A stretch of DNA of 64,000 nucleotides from Iris pallida (GCA_029216955.1 JANAVB010031417.1:23007917-23071916); one strand, 5' to 3'. Shown: positions 24,030-36,455, counted from the first letter of the stretch. The notes: generated from the sequence alone by a model not told the origin. Numbers and translations are program-made.

Positions 24030-24700
24030 TCTTGTATAAAGTTTCAGAAAATGCATACATCATCATCATCGGCTGTATATGCAATTCTCTTGAAACTGTG
24101 ACGACGAACATCATATTCATATTCACAATAAAATACATCTATCTCCCCCATTGCTGGCTTCAGAGTACTCCTTTGGGTTCATAACATAGCAGTGCCTGAT
24201 GACAGATTCCATCTGGAGACATTCAATATTTCACATAAACATAGCAATCAATGCATAAACTGGCAATCACGCTAGTAAGCTGGAGCAAAGCACAAAAAGA
24301 AACCATTAAAAGGCAAGACAATACAGAAAGTACTCGAGCACACTCCAAGATGAGAAACTGTTTAAATCTTGCTTTTAAGAACAAGGTTCAAATTTTAAGT
24401 TGGATTAACCTTTTGGAGGATAGCCACAAAGAGTGTGGAGGGGCAAGTCTAACGTGTTAAAGTCCCAGCCATTACAACAAAACCTCATACTTATGACGAG
24501 GATTGAGGGTTAGCAAGTCCCTGCAGGTCGAATGCCCGTTATGGGCTGAGAGTATGGGGTGAGAGCTGGATTAAAGTAGCGGTATCATCTCTTTCTAAGA
24601 TCTACTTAAAATGTGCGCCAAGGAGATTTCAATTCCGATTGCTATCATACCATGTTAAAATTCATGCCACCATAACTCCACAGTTGTGATGAGGAATGAG
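24030..24700. other. Continuation of the NLR-derived minus-strand segment, then unannotated DNA
   Basis: Minus-strand 24138-24030 continues the right-arm frame (SETLYKKARDVATPSSLKTT), so the NLR-derived sequence extends a little beyond the inverted repeat on this side only. I see no gene from 24140 to 24700. Confidence 0.45.
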
Positions 24701-25620
24701 CATGGTTTAAAGTATCGGCCGATACCGACCCGATACGTCAGATACCGATACTGTTTGGCATGTCCCGATCCAATACCCGATACTGACCGATTCCGACATT
24801 GAGGGTCCTTTTTTCGATCAATTTGGCAAAGATAATTGAAGGAAAAAAGACAAATCAACAAGGATTTGAAGCATAATAAGGTTGTAAAAGCATTTAAAAG
24901 AAGAAAATTGATCTATTGCATGTAAATCAATCCGTAAGGGTGGCTAATATTTTATTTAATTTCAAAACTATTAAGAACACTGAAAATACTTAAAATTATG
25001 CCTAAACGTATAAAATATATTTTTTAAATGTTAATAATTTATTAATAATTATTTGTTTTCCGATATCAAAAAATCCGATAGTCCGATCCGAAACCGTCGA
25101 TACTACCGATATCGCCGATACCGATACTCATAGGAATGGTCCGATACCGATTCCGGTTCCGATACCGCGAACCTTTGTTTAAAGTATCGGCCGATACCGA
25201 TCCGATACGGCAGATACCGATACCCGATACTGACTGATACCGACATTGGGGTCTCTTTTTCGATCAATTCGGCAAAGAAAATTAAATGAAAAAGACAAAG
25301 CAACAATGGTTTAAAGCATAATAAGTTTATAAAAGCATGTAAAAGCAAAAAAAATCAATCTATTGTATGTAAACCAATCGGTAAGGGTGAGAACTATTTC
25401 ATTTAATTTCAAAACTACTACGAAATAACACTTAAAATACTTAAAATTATGCCTAATGTATAAAATATTTGTTTTTAAGTGTAAATAATTTTTAATAATC
25501 ATTTGTTTTCTGATACCAAAAAAATCTGATACTCCGATCCGAAACCGCCGATACTACCGATCCGCCGATACCAATACTCATAGGAATAGTCCGATACAGA
25601 TTTCGATACTGTGAACCTTG
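24701..25620. mobile_element. Two head-to-tail copies of a hAT-like MITE rich in GATACCG
   Basis: Copy A 24701-25177 and copy B 25178-25620 each start with GTTTAAAGTATCGGCCGAT (or without its first G) and end with GAACCTTTG / GTGAACCTTG, the inverted form of the start. They share internal blocks such as AATTTAATTTCAAAACTA and GCCTAA-GTATAAAATAT. GATGAGGA occurs both shortly before copy A and just after copy B, a possible 8-bp TSD of the unit. The two copies are about 10-15% diverged by eye. Confidence 0.65.
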
Positions 25621-25704
25621 ATGAGGATTCAATATTTAAATAAATCTAACAGTAAGAAAATATGCTTCACAATCTGCAGGAAGACACGATGATATACTTA
25701 CTAA

Positions 25705-26132
25705 GAGCATCTCCAACACATGATGCAAATGGAGTAACTACCATTTGGATGTCCCAAATCACAAAATCGAGCCTCCAATGCAGGATGCAAATGGAGATGC
25801 AAAAAAATTGATGATTCACTTTCTTGAATGCAAAATTGGATCCAGAGGAAAGAGAAATAAAGAAGATGGAAATCAAGATGTAAATGGAGTAATTGCCATT
25901 TTAGTGTCCCAAATTACAAAATCAATCCTCCAGCGCAAGATGAAAATGGAGATGCAAAAATGATGATTTACATTCTTGGGCTACTTTAAAAAAGTTTGAG
26001 AAATGGTTACTCAGTTGATTACTTGGGTTTATGTGACTTTATTAGGAAATCAAATGAGGTATCAAAATACTCTAGTAGTAATCAAATGAGTGTTTCGATT
26101 ACTTAATTTTGTTACTTGGATTGGAGATGCTC
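25705..26132. mobile_element. Tourist-like MITE, 428 bp, TAA duplication
   Basis: The ends GAGCATCTCCAAC and TTGGAGATGCTC are inverted repeats, flanked by TAA at 25702-25704 and 26133-26135. The interior holds two related blocks (GCAAATGGAGATGCAAAA at 25788 and GAAAATGGAGATGCAAAA at 25943). Confidence 0.8.
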
Positions 26133-26135
26133 TAA

Positions 26136-27729
26136 TACATATGCCAAATCATGCGGTAATGTATTATAAGGGTTCAAGAGTACCACATGGAGTGAGAAAC
26201 ATCTAATACCCTTTCATTTGAGGAACACCTTGGTACAAAGAAAAAAATAAACATCCTCTTGTTTTTCATGCATGGCCAATGTGGGAGGTCTTCTAACTGC
26301 ATGAGGTCTTCTAACTGCATTTCAACCTATCGATATTGTTCTCAACGAAAATAGAGAACGAATGCTGCAGAACCTAGGTGTCCAGTTCGTGGGTAGGGAA
26401 ACCTTCCGTATATCCACTCACTACTAGCGCTACTTAAGCTCATGCAACTGAAGAGCAGTTGAAGAGAACCTTACAGAAGTCTTCTGTGGAACCACCCTAT
26501 ATTAGGCTGTTGTTACATACTCAAACCCATTTTAGTGAGAGAAGGCCTAGATTTTCACTGCAATTATCTCCTCCTCCTAAGGATCTTGAGAACAGATAAA
26601 TATTATGCTTACTTATTCCAACCTATTGTCAAGCGAAAAAATAACAAGCCTATAGGAAAGGGCCAATGAAGGTGAGAACAAAGAGATGAAAATCTTTTCA
26701 GAAACCTAAAGAAGTTATCAGTGAAGCCCACACCCGTTAGAAGTTTACGCAATGAAAAAATACTCGGACAGAGAAGCACCTAGAAGCTCACAATAAATTA
26801 TGCATAAGGAGAAAACAAACCTCTACTTATTCAAGTACTTGCTTCGGCCCCAAGTCCACTCCCTCACATCTAAACAAATGCTTATCGAAAATCACCCCTT
26901 CGAAAGTCTCCTCTCGACAAGGATGCAGGTTCACGAGACCCGAAAGGAACTTACGAGAGCCTCACAATAGGAATAATGAACGAAGGGGGTGCTGAAAGAG
27001 ACTTTCTAGCTAGTCCGTGCATCTGGTTGCTGCTTGTTTACTTGGCCCTTCTTCTTTTAATCAGCCAGCTTAAACATAGTTAGAGAAACTTCAAGAAGGT
27101 TAGGGAACTACAACCCTGATGCTAATAGAACTACTTCCGGCTATAATAGAATCCATTTGTAAAAATGGTCTCAAAATCAAAATATATTATATTGATGACG
27201 CCTATTGGATTACTTCAAAAAGCAAGCAGTTAAGTTACTCAATACATGCATAATCTCTTTCTTTAACGTGTTAAAGTCGTGAAGTGAGGAGACCATTAGG
27301 GAGGTGAGGCCCCTTGTTTGCTGATGCTTATCCCTGTCTCACTGCTTTTTGGTAACATGACCCCGACACTATTGTCACTATAAGACAATGACTCCGCGCG
27401 TGAGTCCAAGTCCTTTAATAAAGCAACACAACCATTGAGCAATAAAGCAGCTCAGTTATTGACGGATCCGATTTGGTTAATATTTGAGTAGTAAACAGCC
27501 CATTTGTGATGTGGGGTGGGGTGGAGGGGGGATGACTACCGAGAATGAATCAATTCTCTTCTCGAAACCAGAGAATCCCTTTAGTTTCCTCTTTCTTGGG
27601 ACTTCAACAGGTGGCTCACTTTTTCTAACTAATGGGGAAGAGGACGTAACATGACAGTGGAAGACTCTACTCAGACAAAAAGATGGATGGTCAAGAACGT
27701 AAAAGATGTACGATTGACCTAGAAGCTAG
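26136..27729. other. Unannotated DNA with an even base composition, no gene recognised
   Basis: About 1.6 kb without a credible ORF. Composition is less AT-rich and more even than the flanks, in a style reminiscent of organellar inserts, but I could not match any organelle gene. No repeat ends seen. Confidence 0.35.
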
Positions 27730-28160
27730 AAGCCGGAAGCGGAAGCGGGGGCGGGGGCGGGGGAACGCGACTACCTAGAAGAGTATAAAGTTGGGAGCGT
27801 GATGGGAGCCTGAGTAATAAAAAATTATGTATATTTATTATTGTTATCAAAATTTATAAATATCTTAATATTTATTTGAAGTTAAAAAGAGATCATTCGC
27901 ATGTTGATTTTTTATGATATCAAGGTAAATAATTTTTAGTTTCTTGATACTTTGATAAACGTGTATTACAAATCTTCTTTCTTCCAAAAATTTATGTCAT
28001 CTTTTAAAATTATGTTCATATTATGGGAAGCTCATGTTGTCGGAAAAACGAGCTTGGGGAAGCGAGCTCCCAATAAAGCTCCCAAGTAAGAACCGTTGAA
28101 TCGAGGTTCTTACTGAGATTCGTTGACGTTATAGGAGTTTTTGGCTTCTATGCGATGGAC
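27730..28160. repeat. Dispersed repeat copy 2
   Basis: Starts with a purine-rich GAAGCCGGAAGCGGAAGCG stretch, then an AT-rich core (TATCAAAATTTATAAATATC), then GCGAGCTCCCAATAAAGCTC and GAGGTTCTTACTGAGATTCG. The same block order occurs in MATE intron 8. Confidence 0.55.
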
Positions 28161-29267
28161 AGTTGGTCAAATCTAGCATGGATCATACATAAGCAATACA
28201 TAAGCAATAGTTGGAGTTGGTGGGGATCCTCTGCAATGTAAATAACTTAGAAAAGCTTATATAACTAAATTTCTTTTGGAAACTGCAATCTAAAAGTATT
28301 CGTATGGAAATAATAACAAGAGCGTGTTTATGTAACACAATAAATGATATTCAACGCAAACCTTTTAAACTTTTAAGCATAAACTTCTTTAACATGAAAA
28401 AATAAAAGCTTGCATAAATTAAAATCAAGGCTCATTTGATAAATAATCAAATTGAATCCCATGGTATTTCATGGACCCATCAAAGATCTTGCTCATTTTG
28501 CATGACATTTAAATTTCTGAGCTTACGAGGTATATGGTATTCTCTGACATACAAAAACTCTATTCCACAAGCAGAACTCTCCAAAGGATGTTCCACAGTC
28601 ATTGGGTATGTGTTCAGTTTGCATGAGATCCTAAGCTTTGCGAAACACCTGTAACTATATGGTCCAAAACAAAATCCTACATGGAACAGCAAATTATCAA
28701 CATCTAGGGCTTATTTGCAAAATAAAGCCATGGAGACCAACTGGCATCCAGAGACAATTCTCTCCCATCTAAACTATCCAAACGACCATTGAACAGTGTA
28801 CAACGTGGCTTATCCAACTACGTTATTAGAAACTTTTAAGTGTTCAGAAAGCTGGAGAACAAGGTAATCTAATGCCAACTGCAAGTTTTTCTATCTGTAC
28901 TCAATCTTAAAACCCAATAGTTTATATTTTATAGAAACTTTCTTTATAGAAGGGCAGTCCACCATAAGAAGATCAATGATTCTATTCACACCCATTTGGA
29001 GTTCTCTAACTGCAAAAAAAGTGTTGAAATTGGTGGTGGTAACCTTTGTGAACTTGACTTGAATTATTAATATCACCTTGATAAGGACAATCTTGAGTAT
29101 TTAATATTTATAACATCTTATAATGCAGAAGATATGTCATTTGTTTACCTGGACATCAAATTCACCAACTTAAACTAATGATCATTCAAATCCTTCATCT
29201 ATGAGAATTAACTACAGTATGTGCATAAATGACACAAACAAATGAATGAAAATAGAATAATATTAAC
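28161..29267. other. No gene recognised downstream (minus-strand sense) of the ORC1-like exons
   Basis: If the ORC1-like gene were complete, the rest of its BAH domain and its AAA+ ATPase exons should lie here or further left on the minus strand. I read both strands and found none. The ORFs at 28480-28692 and 28891-29076 do not resemble ORC1. Confidence 0.5.
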
Positions 29268-31787
29268 CTCAACGTCACTAGAATGATTTGTGCGGTACAG
29301 CTCCCTCCTTAGGTTATGTGACCGTCTCCCCACTGATGTCTCTTCAGGGATCATATACCAACGACACCTCATCCAGTAGTTCCCAACGGGTTCTTTCCAT
29401 AATCTGCAGAACAAACAATTCAATGCATCATCACAAAGAAATTATTATCACTTGAAAATAATTCAAATTTCCAGACCAAATCTCAGAATCAGAGCTCAAG
29501 CACAGACATTTTGGTAATTTATTTCCATCTGCTCATTTCCAACAACTACAGTTTAGCAAACAGCCAAGCAAGCCAAACAGCGGTATAAAAAAAATAAAAA
29601 ATAATAAACAAGATGATGGCTTCCAAGACCAAGGCGCCAAAAGAAATTTTATTTTTTTATCAAACATTAATTTTTTTAGTTGCACTAAGCTGAGCAGAAT
29701 TCAAACATTAGTCCCCTAAATCATATCTCAAACCTATAAATTTTGATATATCATTCCACACTTTGATCTAGAAATAAATGTGAGTTGACGAGAGCCAAAA
29801 AAAACATATTGACATAAAATATATCTATGCTCCAAATTAACCAAATTAAAGACTTAAGGTAGATCCTAAGTATAAATTCAAGATAAAGATCAATCACATA
29901 AATCATCGTCAAAGCCTGTAGGGGAAACCCAATCCCTCTCTCTCCTTTTTTCTCAGCCAACTCGTACACATTATTCATGTTACCATTGAAACATAATCTC
30001 ACAGAATATCTCAAATTTATAAACTTTTTCTGTCACTATTGCAAATTTATGGAAACAAAATTACTAGTTGATCAGTTTTTTCACTTCAAAAGAAACATCT
30101 TTCACGCATTAGTCAACTAAGTCACATATTTTGAGATAATCAGTGGGAGAAAAGTAAGTCGCATTTTAAACGTAAATAACTAAATAAAATAAGTATTTAA
30201 GTAATATGTATGCTTTGGTTCCAACAAATTCAAGTGAAGCAGCAGCCGAGAACATGAATAATTTCTTCGAGTCTGCTTAACATTACCAAACACCCATTTG
30301 GCATGACCCGTGGATTAATCACTCCAGCTTGATTGAGAGATAAGGCTGGCATATGTATGAGCTGATGGGATCTACAGACATGGTGAGTGGCCTTATCCAG
30401 GAAGGAGAGTGGAAGCTTCAGGGACGGTTCATCGAGGCGGCTCATGCGGAAGATATTCTTGAGGTGGAGGTTGATAGGCAGGGGACGGAGGATTACTGGG
30501 TTTAGAATGACAGGGAGAAAGATACTTTCAAGTTCTGGACTGCAGTGAACCAGACTAGGTCCTACCATGGGAAGGTCGATTGAGCTGAGTTGGTTTGGAT
30601 GAAAGGGACGGCGGTTAAAACCTCCTTGTGCCTATACAAAATGATCAGAAACAGACTACTTATTAGGGACAAGCTTGCCAGGTTCGGGATCCACTGTGAG
30701 GATACGAAATGATGCTTATGTAGTAAAGCGGATGAGTCTAGGGATCATCTGTTTTTGCTTGTGACTTTGTTTAGGAGATATGACGCAAACAGAGAGCTAG
30801 GCTTGGGCTCACCGCCGTGCAGAGGAGAGACTTTTCCTCAGTTATTGAAGATGCCAAAAAATCAAAAAGGGAATGGAGCAACCGAGCAAGTGAATACCGT
30901 CGTTGCTCCAAGCAAGTGAATACCGTCGTATTTGTCTTTGCTTTGCGACGGTGGTTTGGCATGTTTGGAGAGAACAAAACCGGCACTTTTTCTCGAGTCT
31001 CTCCCTCAGTATATTGATATTCTAGTCCTCAGATGACCATTTTGTAATTGGGGCTAGACCATAGACGTAATCTCGTGCTTATTTATATAAAATTTACCTG
31101 TTTCAAAAAATAAAAATAAAAAAAACATAGCCAAATTCACCAACAACTAGATCCTTTGGATAAACTTTTGGGTACAAATAAACCGTTCAACACAGTAATT
31201 ACTAATTACAACCAAACTGTCCAGTTTATGATTAAATATTGTCAATAATTGACTAATTCTCACCTTTCGATCCGAGCGGCCCACAGATCGCTCGAGAGCA
31301 GCCTCTCCTTCGCGGTCCTCCTAACCCTCTTCCCTTCCGGCCGCCGCGGCATCTCCACCGCCCTCCCCTCCCTCCCGGCTTCGAAGCAGATCCTGCACTC
31401 CTCCACTTCCGGATCCTCGTCGTCCGAATCCGCCCCTTCCTTCCTCTTGACGTAGACGTCGTCGCCGATCGCGAACTCTCCGCCATCGTAGGCGACTTTC
31501 CGGTAGTACGCCCTCTTCTGCTTCTTCGGGGTTTCCGAAACCCTAACCCTAGGTTCGACGGATCTGGACCTCTTCTTCGGTTCCTTGGTGGAGGGGGTCA
31601 CCGGAGAGAAGGAAGGGGGAGGGGGAGGAGGGTTAGCGGGTCCGGATTTGGGTTTGGGTTTCCTAGCGGATCTTGGGGTTGATTGAGGGGTTTTCGGATC
31701 CGGACAGGTGGAGAGACGGCGGAGGGATCGGCGGGGGGTGGTGGACGGAGCGAGTTTGGGGTCGGGCTTGAGAGGGGTGGAGTCCAT
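29268..31787 (-). pseudogene. Truncated ORC1-like gene (N-terminus and partial BAH), PHD core and ATPase missing
   Basis: Exon 1, 31787-31264, starts MDSTPLKPDPKLAPSTTP, has a basic Ser/Pro-rich tail, and reads RKVAYDGGEFAIGDDVYVKR and DPEVEECRICFEAG, then AKERLLSSDLWAARIE. Donor GTGAGA at 31263. Exon 2, 29403-29268, continues in frame with LWKEPVGNYWMRCRWYMIPE and HNLRRELYRTNHSSDVE, before GTTAAT. This is the plant ORC1 arrangement, origin recognition complex large subunit. In that family a PHD finger lies between CRICF and the basic EMPRRPEGKRVRR segment; here CRICFEAG runs straight into that segment, so the zinc-binding residues are gone. No AAA+ exons follow. The 1.86-kb intron carries a LINE. 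It could also be a captured gene fragment. Confidence 0.75.
30335..31125 (+). mobile_element. 5'-truncated LINE fragment with zf-RVT region and A-rich tail
   Basis: Plus-strand translation gives pieces of a non-LTR retrotransposon C-terminus: KTSLCLYKMIRNRLLIRDKL and ARFGIHCEDTK, then CSKADESRDHLF, the zinc-binding region found after plant LINE reverse transcriptases. In-frame stops and frame changes are present. The 3' end reads TTTATATAAAATTTACCTG followed by an A-rich tail (31104-31127). It sits in the ORC1-like intron in the opposite orientation to that gene. Confidence 0.7.
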
Positions 31788-31958
31788 TTCTCCGCCGCCG
31801 GTCCGATGGGAGTGAGAGGAGTTAGCGTTGGGGGAGTGGCGAGATAGGGTTTGAACGGAAAAATGGTTTCATCACGGATGGAGTATGATACAATGGACGT
31901 CTGCGCGTGATCCTTATTAGCAATCGCACCAATAAAAAACTCAATATGTAACTTTAAG

Positions 31959-32631
31959 TAGGGCTGCAAATGAGCCAAGCGTTCGCAAGTTGCTCGCTGC
32001 TCGGCTCTATAAAAGCTTATTTGAGCTCGGTTCGTTTAGTAAACAAGTTGAGCTCAGCTTCATTTTCGAGCTCGTTTACTAAATGAGCCAAGCTTAAGCT
32101 TAGAAGTACTCGGCTCGTTTGAGCTTGCAAGCTGGCTCGTTTATGAGCTTGCGAGCTGGCTTGTTTAGAAGCTTGTTTGTGACTTTGTTCTATGTTGAAT
32201 CCTAATTTTATATATGTTTGTATAACAATATGGTTATGTGCATTATATATTTATATGTCCTTAATAATTGATATTAAGGAATTTTTAATTATTTTTTTAT
32301 AAATAAATTGTTACTATTACATGTACTTGAATTTAAACCTGACTGGCTTGAAATCAAGCTTAATGAGCTTGAAATAAAGCTGAGCGAGCTTGAAATCAAG
32401 CTTAACGAGCTTGATTTTGAGCTTATCGAGCTTGAATCAAGCTTGCTTATCAAGCCAAGCTCGAGCTCAAACCAAGCCAAGCTCAAGCTTAATATAAACA
32501 AGCTTGAGCCAAGCTCAAGCTCTAAAATAAAAACTTATCAAGCTTGAGCTCGAGCTCAATTAATTCTAGTCAAGCCAAGCTCAAGCTCAAGCTTACAAAA
32601 GCTTGCTCGGCTTGGCTCGTTTGCAGCTCTA
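31959..32631. mobile_element. hAT-like MITE, 673 bp, rich in GAGCTTG / CAAGCTC
   Basis: The left end TAGGGCTGCAAATGAGCC and the inverted right end TAGAGCTGCAAACGAGCC are near-identical. Flanks are ACTTTAAG (31951-31958) and ATTTTAAG (32632-32639), an 8-bp duplication with one mismatch. The interior has a short tandem array around GAGCTTGAAATCAAGCTTAA (32343-32450) that is itself palindromic. Confidence 0.8.
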
Positions 32632-32634
32632 ATT

Positions 32635-33135
32635 TTAAGCATGCAAAGTTCTAAAACGTGTTTCATATAAATTATTAAAAATTTAACATAAAAAATATGG
32701 TGAGAACATGTTTAATTAACCAAATTCGAGAACATATTTAAAAATGTGAAATTTCTAACCTCCAATATTCCATTTTTTTTCGAATTTTTGATCGAATTTT
32801 TTAACGTATTTTTATTTACACTGAGCCAATTTATACTCGTATTTGAGTCGTTCCTAATTTTCCCATTTGCCGAATTGCTAACAAGACGCGTGACACGTAT
32901 CCACATGGAAGGAATAATCGGCTTTCCACGGAATCGAAATGAGAGTCTCCACTGTTTGCGTGTGTGTGTATACAAAAACCAAGCCAAGAGGGGGCGGGGG
33001 AGTTTTAAAACGTGTTTCATATAAATTATTGAAAATTTTGACATAAAAAAACGTGGTGAGAACATGTTTAATTAACCAAATTCGACAATATATTTTAAAA
33101 TGTGAAAATTTTAACCTTGATAGTCCTAATTTTTT
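32635..33135. repeat. Pair of ~120-bp direct repeats
   Basis: Blocks at about 32638-32765 and 33001-33120 both contain AAAACGTGTTTCATATAAATT and AACATGTTTAATTAACCAAA. A third, more diverged copy occurs at 48112-48225. The sequence between the first two copies (to about 33000) looks non-coding. Confidence 0.6.
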
Positions 33136-33291
33136 GAACATCGCACACTCGATTTTTGTGCCTCCACACTAGTTATTTAAGCTAGAAGACACATAGAAGG
33201 TAATTGTGGAGAACGCTCCCACTGGGGATCGATCTCCTGACCACTCGGGCCACATGCCTCACCACTACCACTAGACTAGAGGGTTATTAGT

Positions 33292-33306
33292 GCTCTCTCT
33301 CTCTCT

Positions 33307-33366
<60 letters not shown>
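33292..33366. repeat. Compound (CT)n(TA)n microsatellite
   Basis: A CT run to 33308 followed by a TA run 33310-33366, about 150 bp outside the left LTR of the chromovirus. Confidence 0.9.
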
Positions 33367-33368
<2 letters not shown>

Positions 33369-33514
33369 CACTATATAATGAGGCTTTAAAACGGCTCAAA
33401 AGTGAGCCGTCTAAGCCGTCATTATATCACGGTCCATTTAATTTTTAAAAAAAAATTATGTAAAAATTGTTGGAAAATTAAAGTTAAATTTGTCATGGAA
33501 AATCGAACCCAACC

Positions 33515-36438
33515 TGTCACGCCCCAGAACCAGAATACTGGAGAGCGGGGGCAGACATAGCCAGCTACGTATATTGAAATGGATTCCATCTCGCTATACG
33601 GTCACGGCTGTCTAGATACATGAGGGTTTACTACAAGCCAACAGTCTCCTATGGTCATGAACAAGCCTAGTGTCTCAATCACAAGCAAGTAAGTAAATGT
33701 TACAAGATGTATGATCATTAAATATACAATAATAAGGCGTCCCAAATATTACATATTCAGCTGATCATGAAGCTAGTCGTTACAAAATGTGAGGACTAGC
33801 AAGAGTTTAGTCATACATGATCAACCCTAGGATCTGTTAATCATGTTACAGCCCGTAGGCAGACAGTAAGTAAGTGCAATCGAGCTAAACAGGTGCTCGT
33901 CGGCTAAACGCCTCAAAAGAATATTTTTACAATAAAGTGGGAGATCAAAAATAAACCCACTCGTTGCCAGGGTTCCGTCTAGTGGTCACCATCTGGCTGG
34001 AAGGTCGGTAGATCCTCTGGAGCTGCTCCGAAATCTGGCCATACAAAACCAGCTGGGTCAGATCCCAGAAAGAGCAAGTGCCACAAAGGAAGCTTCACTT
34101 AGGAACTAAAACCAGCAATCAGCACAAGATATAAATAAAAGTAAGAACAGGGAAAAATAAGGAAAACACATCAGGATGATATACGACGAGATAACCATGG
34201 AACTATTCAGATAACCAGGTTACAACCCGTAAACCAAACAAGGACCGGGGTTGTAACCCTTCGTCTGAACGGAGCTTGGTTTCTCACCATTTATCGGTAA
34301 AATAAATACAAGCATTCTGGTCATTCAATAATCTGGAACAGGATCAGGACAAGACTAGACTGGTTAGACTCCATCCAATCATTTCACGGCCAAGCAAGAA
34401 CTACGGCTTGATACTTTAACTAACTAGGGTTGTCACAAGCCTAATTACTAACAAGATGCAGTGAGATTATTCCACAGCCACAAGCCCTGCAGACCATCCA
34501 GGTTACCCAGGACGAAAGATTAGGGTTGAATTCAGGTGGGTACATCGTCCAGGAAACGCATGTACCCTTAAGTAGCTTGAAAGGTGCAACACATGACAGT
34601 GTGCTGGAAATGTGCCCTACTCGACGGCAGGCTACAGATCCCAGGCGCGCCCAGGTAACGGGATTGCCTGTAGCTGGAAAATCTCTTCATGGCTAATGTG
34701 TTAATCTAGTTATTAACCTTAGTCCATTTCAATAGGTACTCCTGACCGTGGTACTCAGGAGTCCCTCCCTAGACATGATGCAAGACAGGACTGGTTTATT
34801 TGTACAAGCACAATCGCCCACGGTGTCCAAATTAATTATACAGGTCATGTCATGTCAAGTAGCCGTCGCAACAGCTTATCAGATATATCATGTCAGGTTT
34901 ATCATGTCAAGTGTTCTTGTCAGGAGTGCGCCACGACGGGCCACTATCAGGTCATGTCAGGTTTTCTTGTCAAAAGTGCACCACTACGGGTCACTATCGT
35001 GTCATGCTCATGTATCATTTCCAAACATATTAAACAAATCCATGATTATCAAGTTCATGACAAAAGGCGTAAGGATATAAAATGAACGTAAAATATCTAA
35101 TAAAATATCAATATACAGGGCCATAGAAAAGCCATGCGGCTAAGTCATATGCGGTCAGGAAAGGGTAGAATCATGCGGCCCAATTAGGAGGGCGCATGCG
35201 GCCAGGGTCACTGAATCACATGCGGCCAAGAAAAAGGGGGGGCGCATGCAGCTGGAAGTGCAAGGGCGCATGCGGCTCCAAGACGTTGGGCCTCATGCGG
35301 CCAGCGGAAGTGTGGAGTTCATGCGACTGGGTATAGAAGGAGGCGCATGCGGTTAAGTCAACATGGCTGCTATGCGGCTGAGAGTGAAGGTACATATGCG
35401 GTTGAAGGGGCAGGAACCTATGCGGCTGGGAGTAGGACTAGCTCCCATACGGCAAGCAGGAAGGAAGGCTCCATGCGGCAGGGATGAATTGGACTCATGC
35501 GGCTCTCGGGGTAGGGGCACATGCGGCTAGCGGGGAACCAAGCCTATGCGGTCCGCAAGTAGTAGAGTTCATGCGGCTCAAGGAGATAGGCGCATATGCG
35601 GCTGAAGACAAGTGGGACTCCATGCGGCAAGAAGGAACTGAGGACTCATGCGGTCATGTTCAATTCATATTCATGCGGCTGAGGATGAAGGCAGACTTAT
35701 GCGGCTGGGAAGCAACGACCTCATGCGGTTTAAGAATGAGACTCAGCCCATGCGGCTAGAAGTCTCATGCGGCTGAATCACTTGCCGCATGAATTGTCAT
35801 GCGGTCAAGTCAAGCACTGTTCTTCTTCCCCAAATTTCAGAGAAGAAGAACACCATGAACCCAAGCTTCCAAGCTCCATAAAATCTTCATCTGGAGCCCA
35901 AATCCGAACTTCCATAGGTCAAAATGGGGTAGAACGAAATTCTCTACAACATGGAACCATCAAAATATAGAAATAACAAGATTAAGTAGATCAAAACCCA
36001 AAAAATCCAAAAATAAAATAAAATAAACCTAGATCTACAAGAATCTAGCCATGGAAAGTGAAAATGCCAAGTTCTAAAGTGCTTTAGAATGTAGTAAGGA
36101 AGAGAATGAAGTAATAAAATTGGAGTTCCTCCATGAAGCAAGTTGCACTTGCCTAGACCTCTCTCTTCTCTCTCTGGTAGGTAAGAAGTAATGGGGAAGA
36201 AGAAGATGAGATTAATGAAGAGAGAGAAAAGAATGGGCTAATAAATACAAATGGAGGTGGTAGGTAGGGGGTTCATCCAAGGGTTCATCATGAACCCAAG
36301 CAAAACCAAGCCAGGCCGAACCAACCACCCCGAACCAGGAATAGACCAAGTCAAGAAGGAAATGCCAAGCCAGGAAATCATGCAATAAAATACGTATACG
36401 TATTCCAAGAATACGTGATACGAACCACAAGCATTACA
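33515..36438 (-). repeat. 3' LTR (left copy) of the chromovirus
   Basis: 2924 bp, starting TGTCACGCCCCAGAACCAG and ending AAGCATTACA on the plus strand. It aligns with the right copy end to end. It contains the ATGCGGC motif array at about 35131-35805. Short ORFs inside (34748-35085, 35484-35970) recur in the other LTR and are not genes. Confidence 0.95.
35131..35805. repeat. Array of ATGCGGC motifs in the left LTR
   Basis: About 27-30 copies of (C)ATGCGGC/T, spaced irregularly by roughly 20-35 bp with unrelated spacers (for example at 35134, 35149, 35174, 35198). Spacing and spacers are not conserved, only the heptamer, so it is not an ordinary tandem satellite. The same array occurs in the right LTR at about 43048-43722. 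Confidence 0.85.
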
Positions 36439-36455
36439 ACTCTACCCACCTTAAA
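36439..36455 (-). other. Polypurine tract of the chromovirus
   Basis: On the minus (sense) strand AAGGTGGGTAGAG lies immediately before the TGTAATGC start of the 3' LTR. This is where the primer for plus-strand DNA synthesis would be. Confidence 0.7.

Noticed and set aside
26136..27729. Possible organelle-derived insert
   Set aside because: Composition is suggestive, but I could not match any plastid or mitochondrial gene. An alignment to organelle genomes would decide.
34748..35970. ORFs inside the LTR repeated at 42692-43887
   Set aside because: They recur because the LTRs are duplicates. They carry the motif array, have no domain, and run against the element's coding sense.
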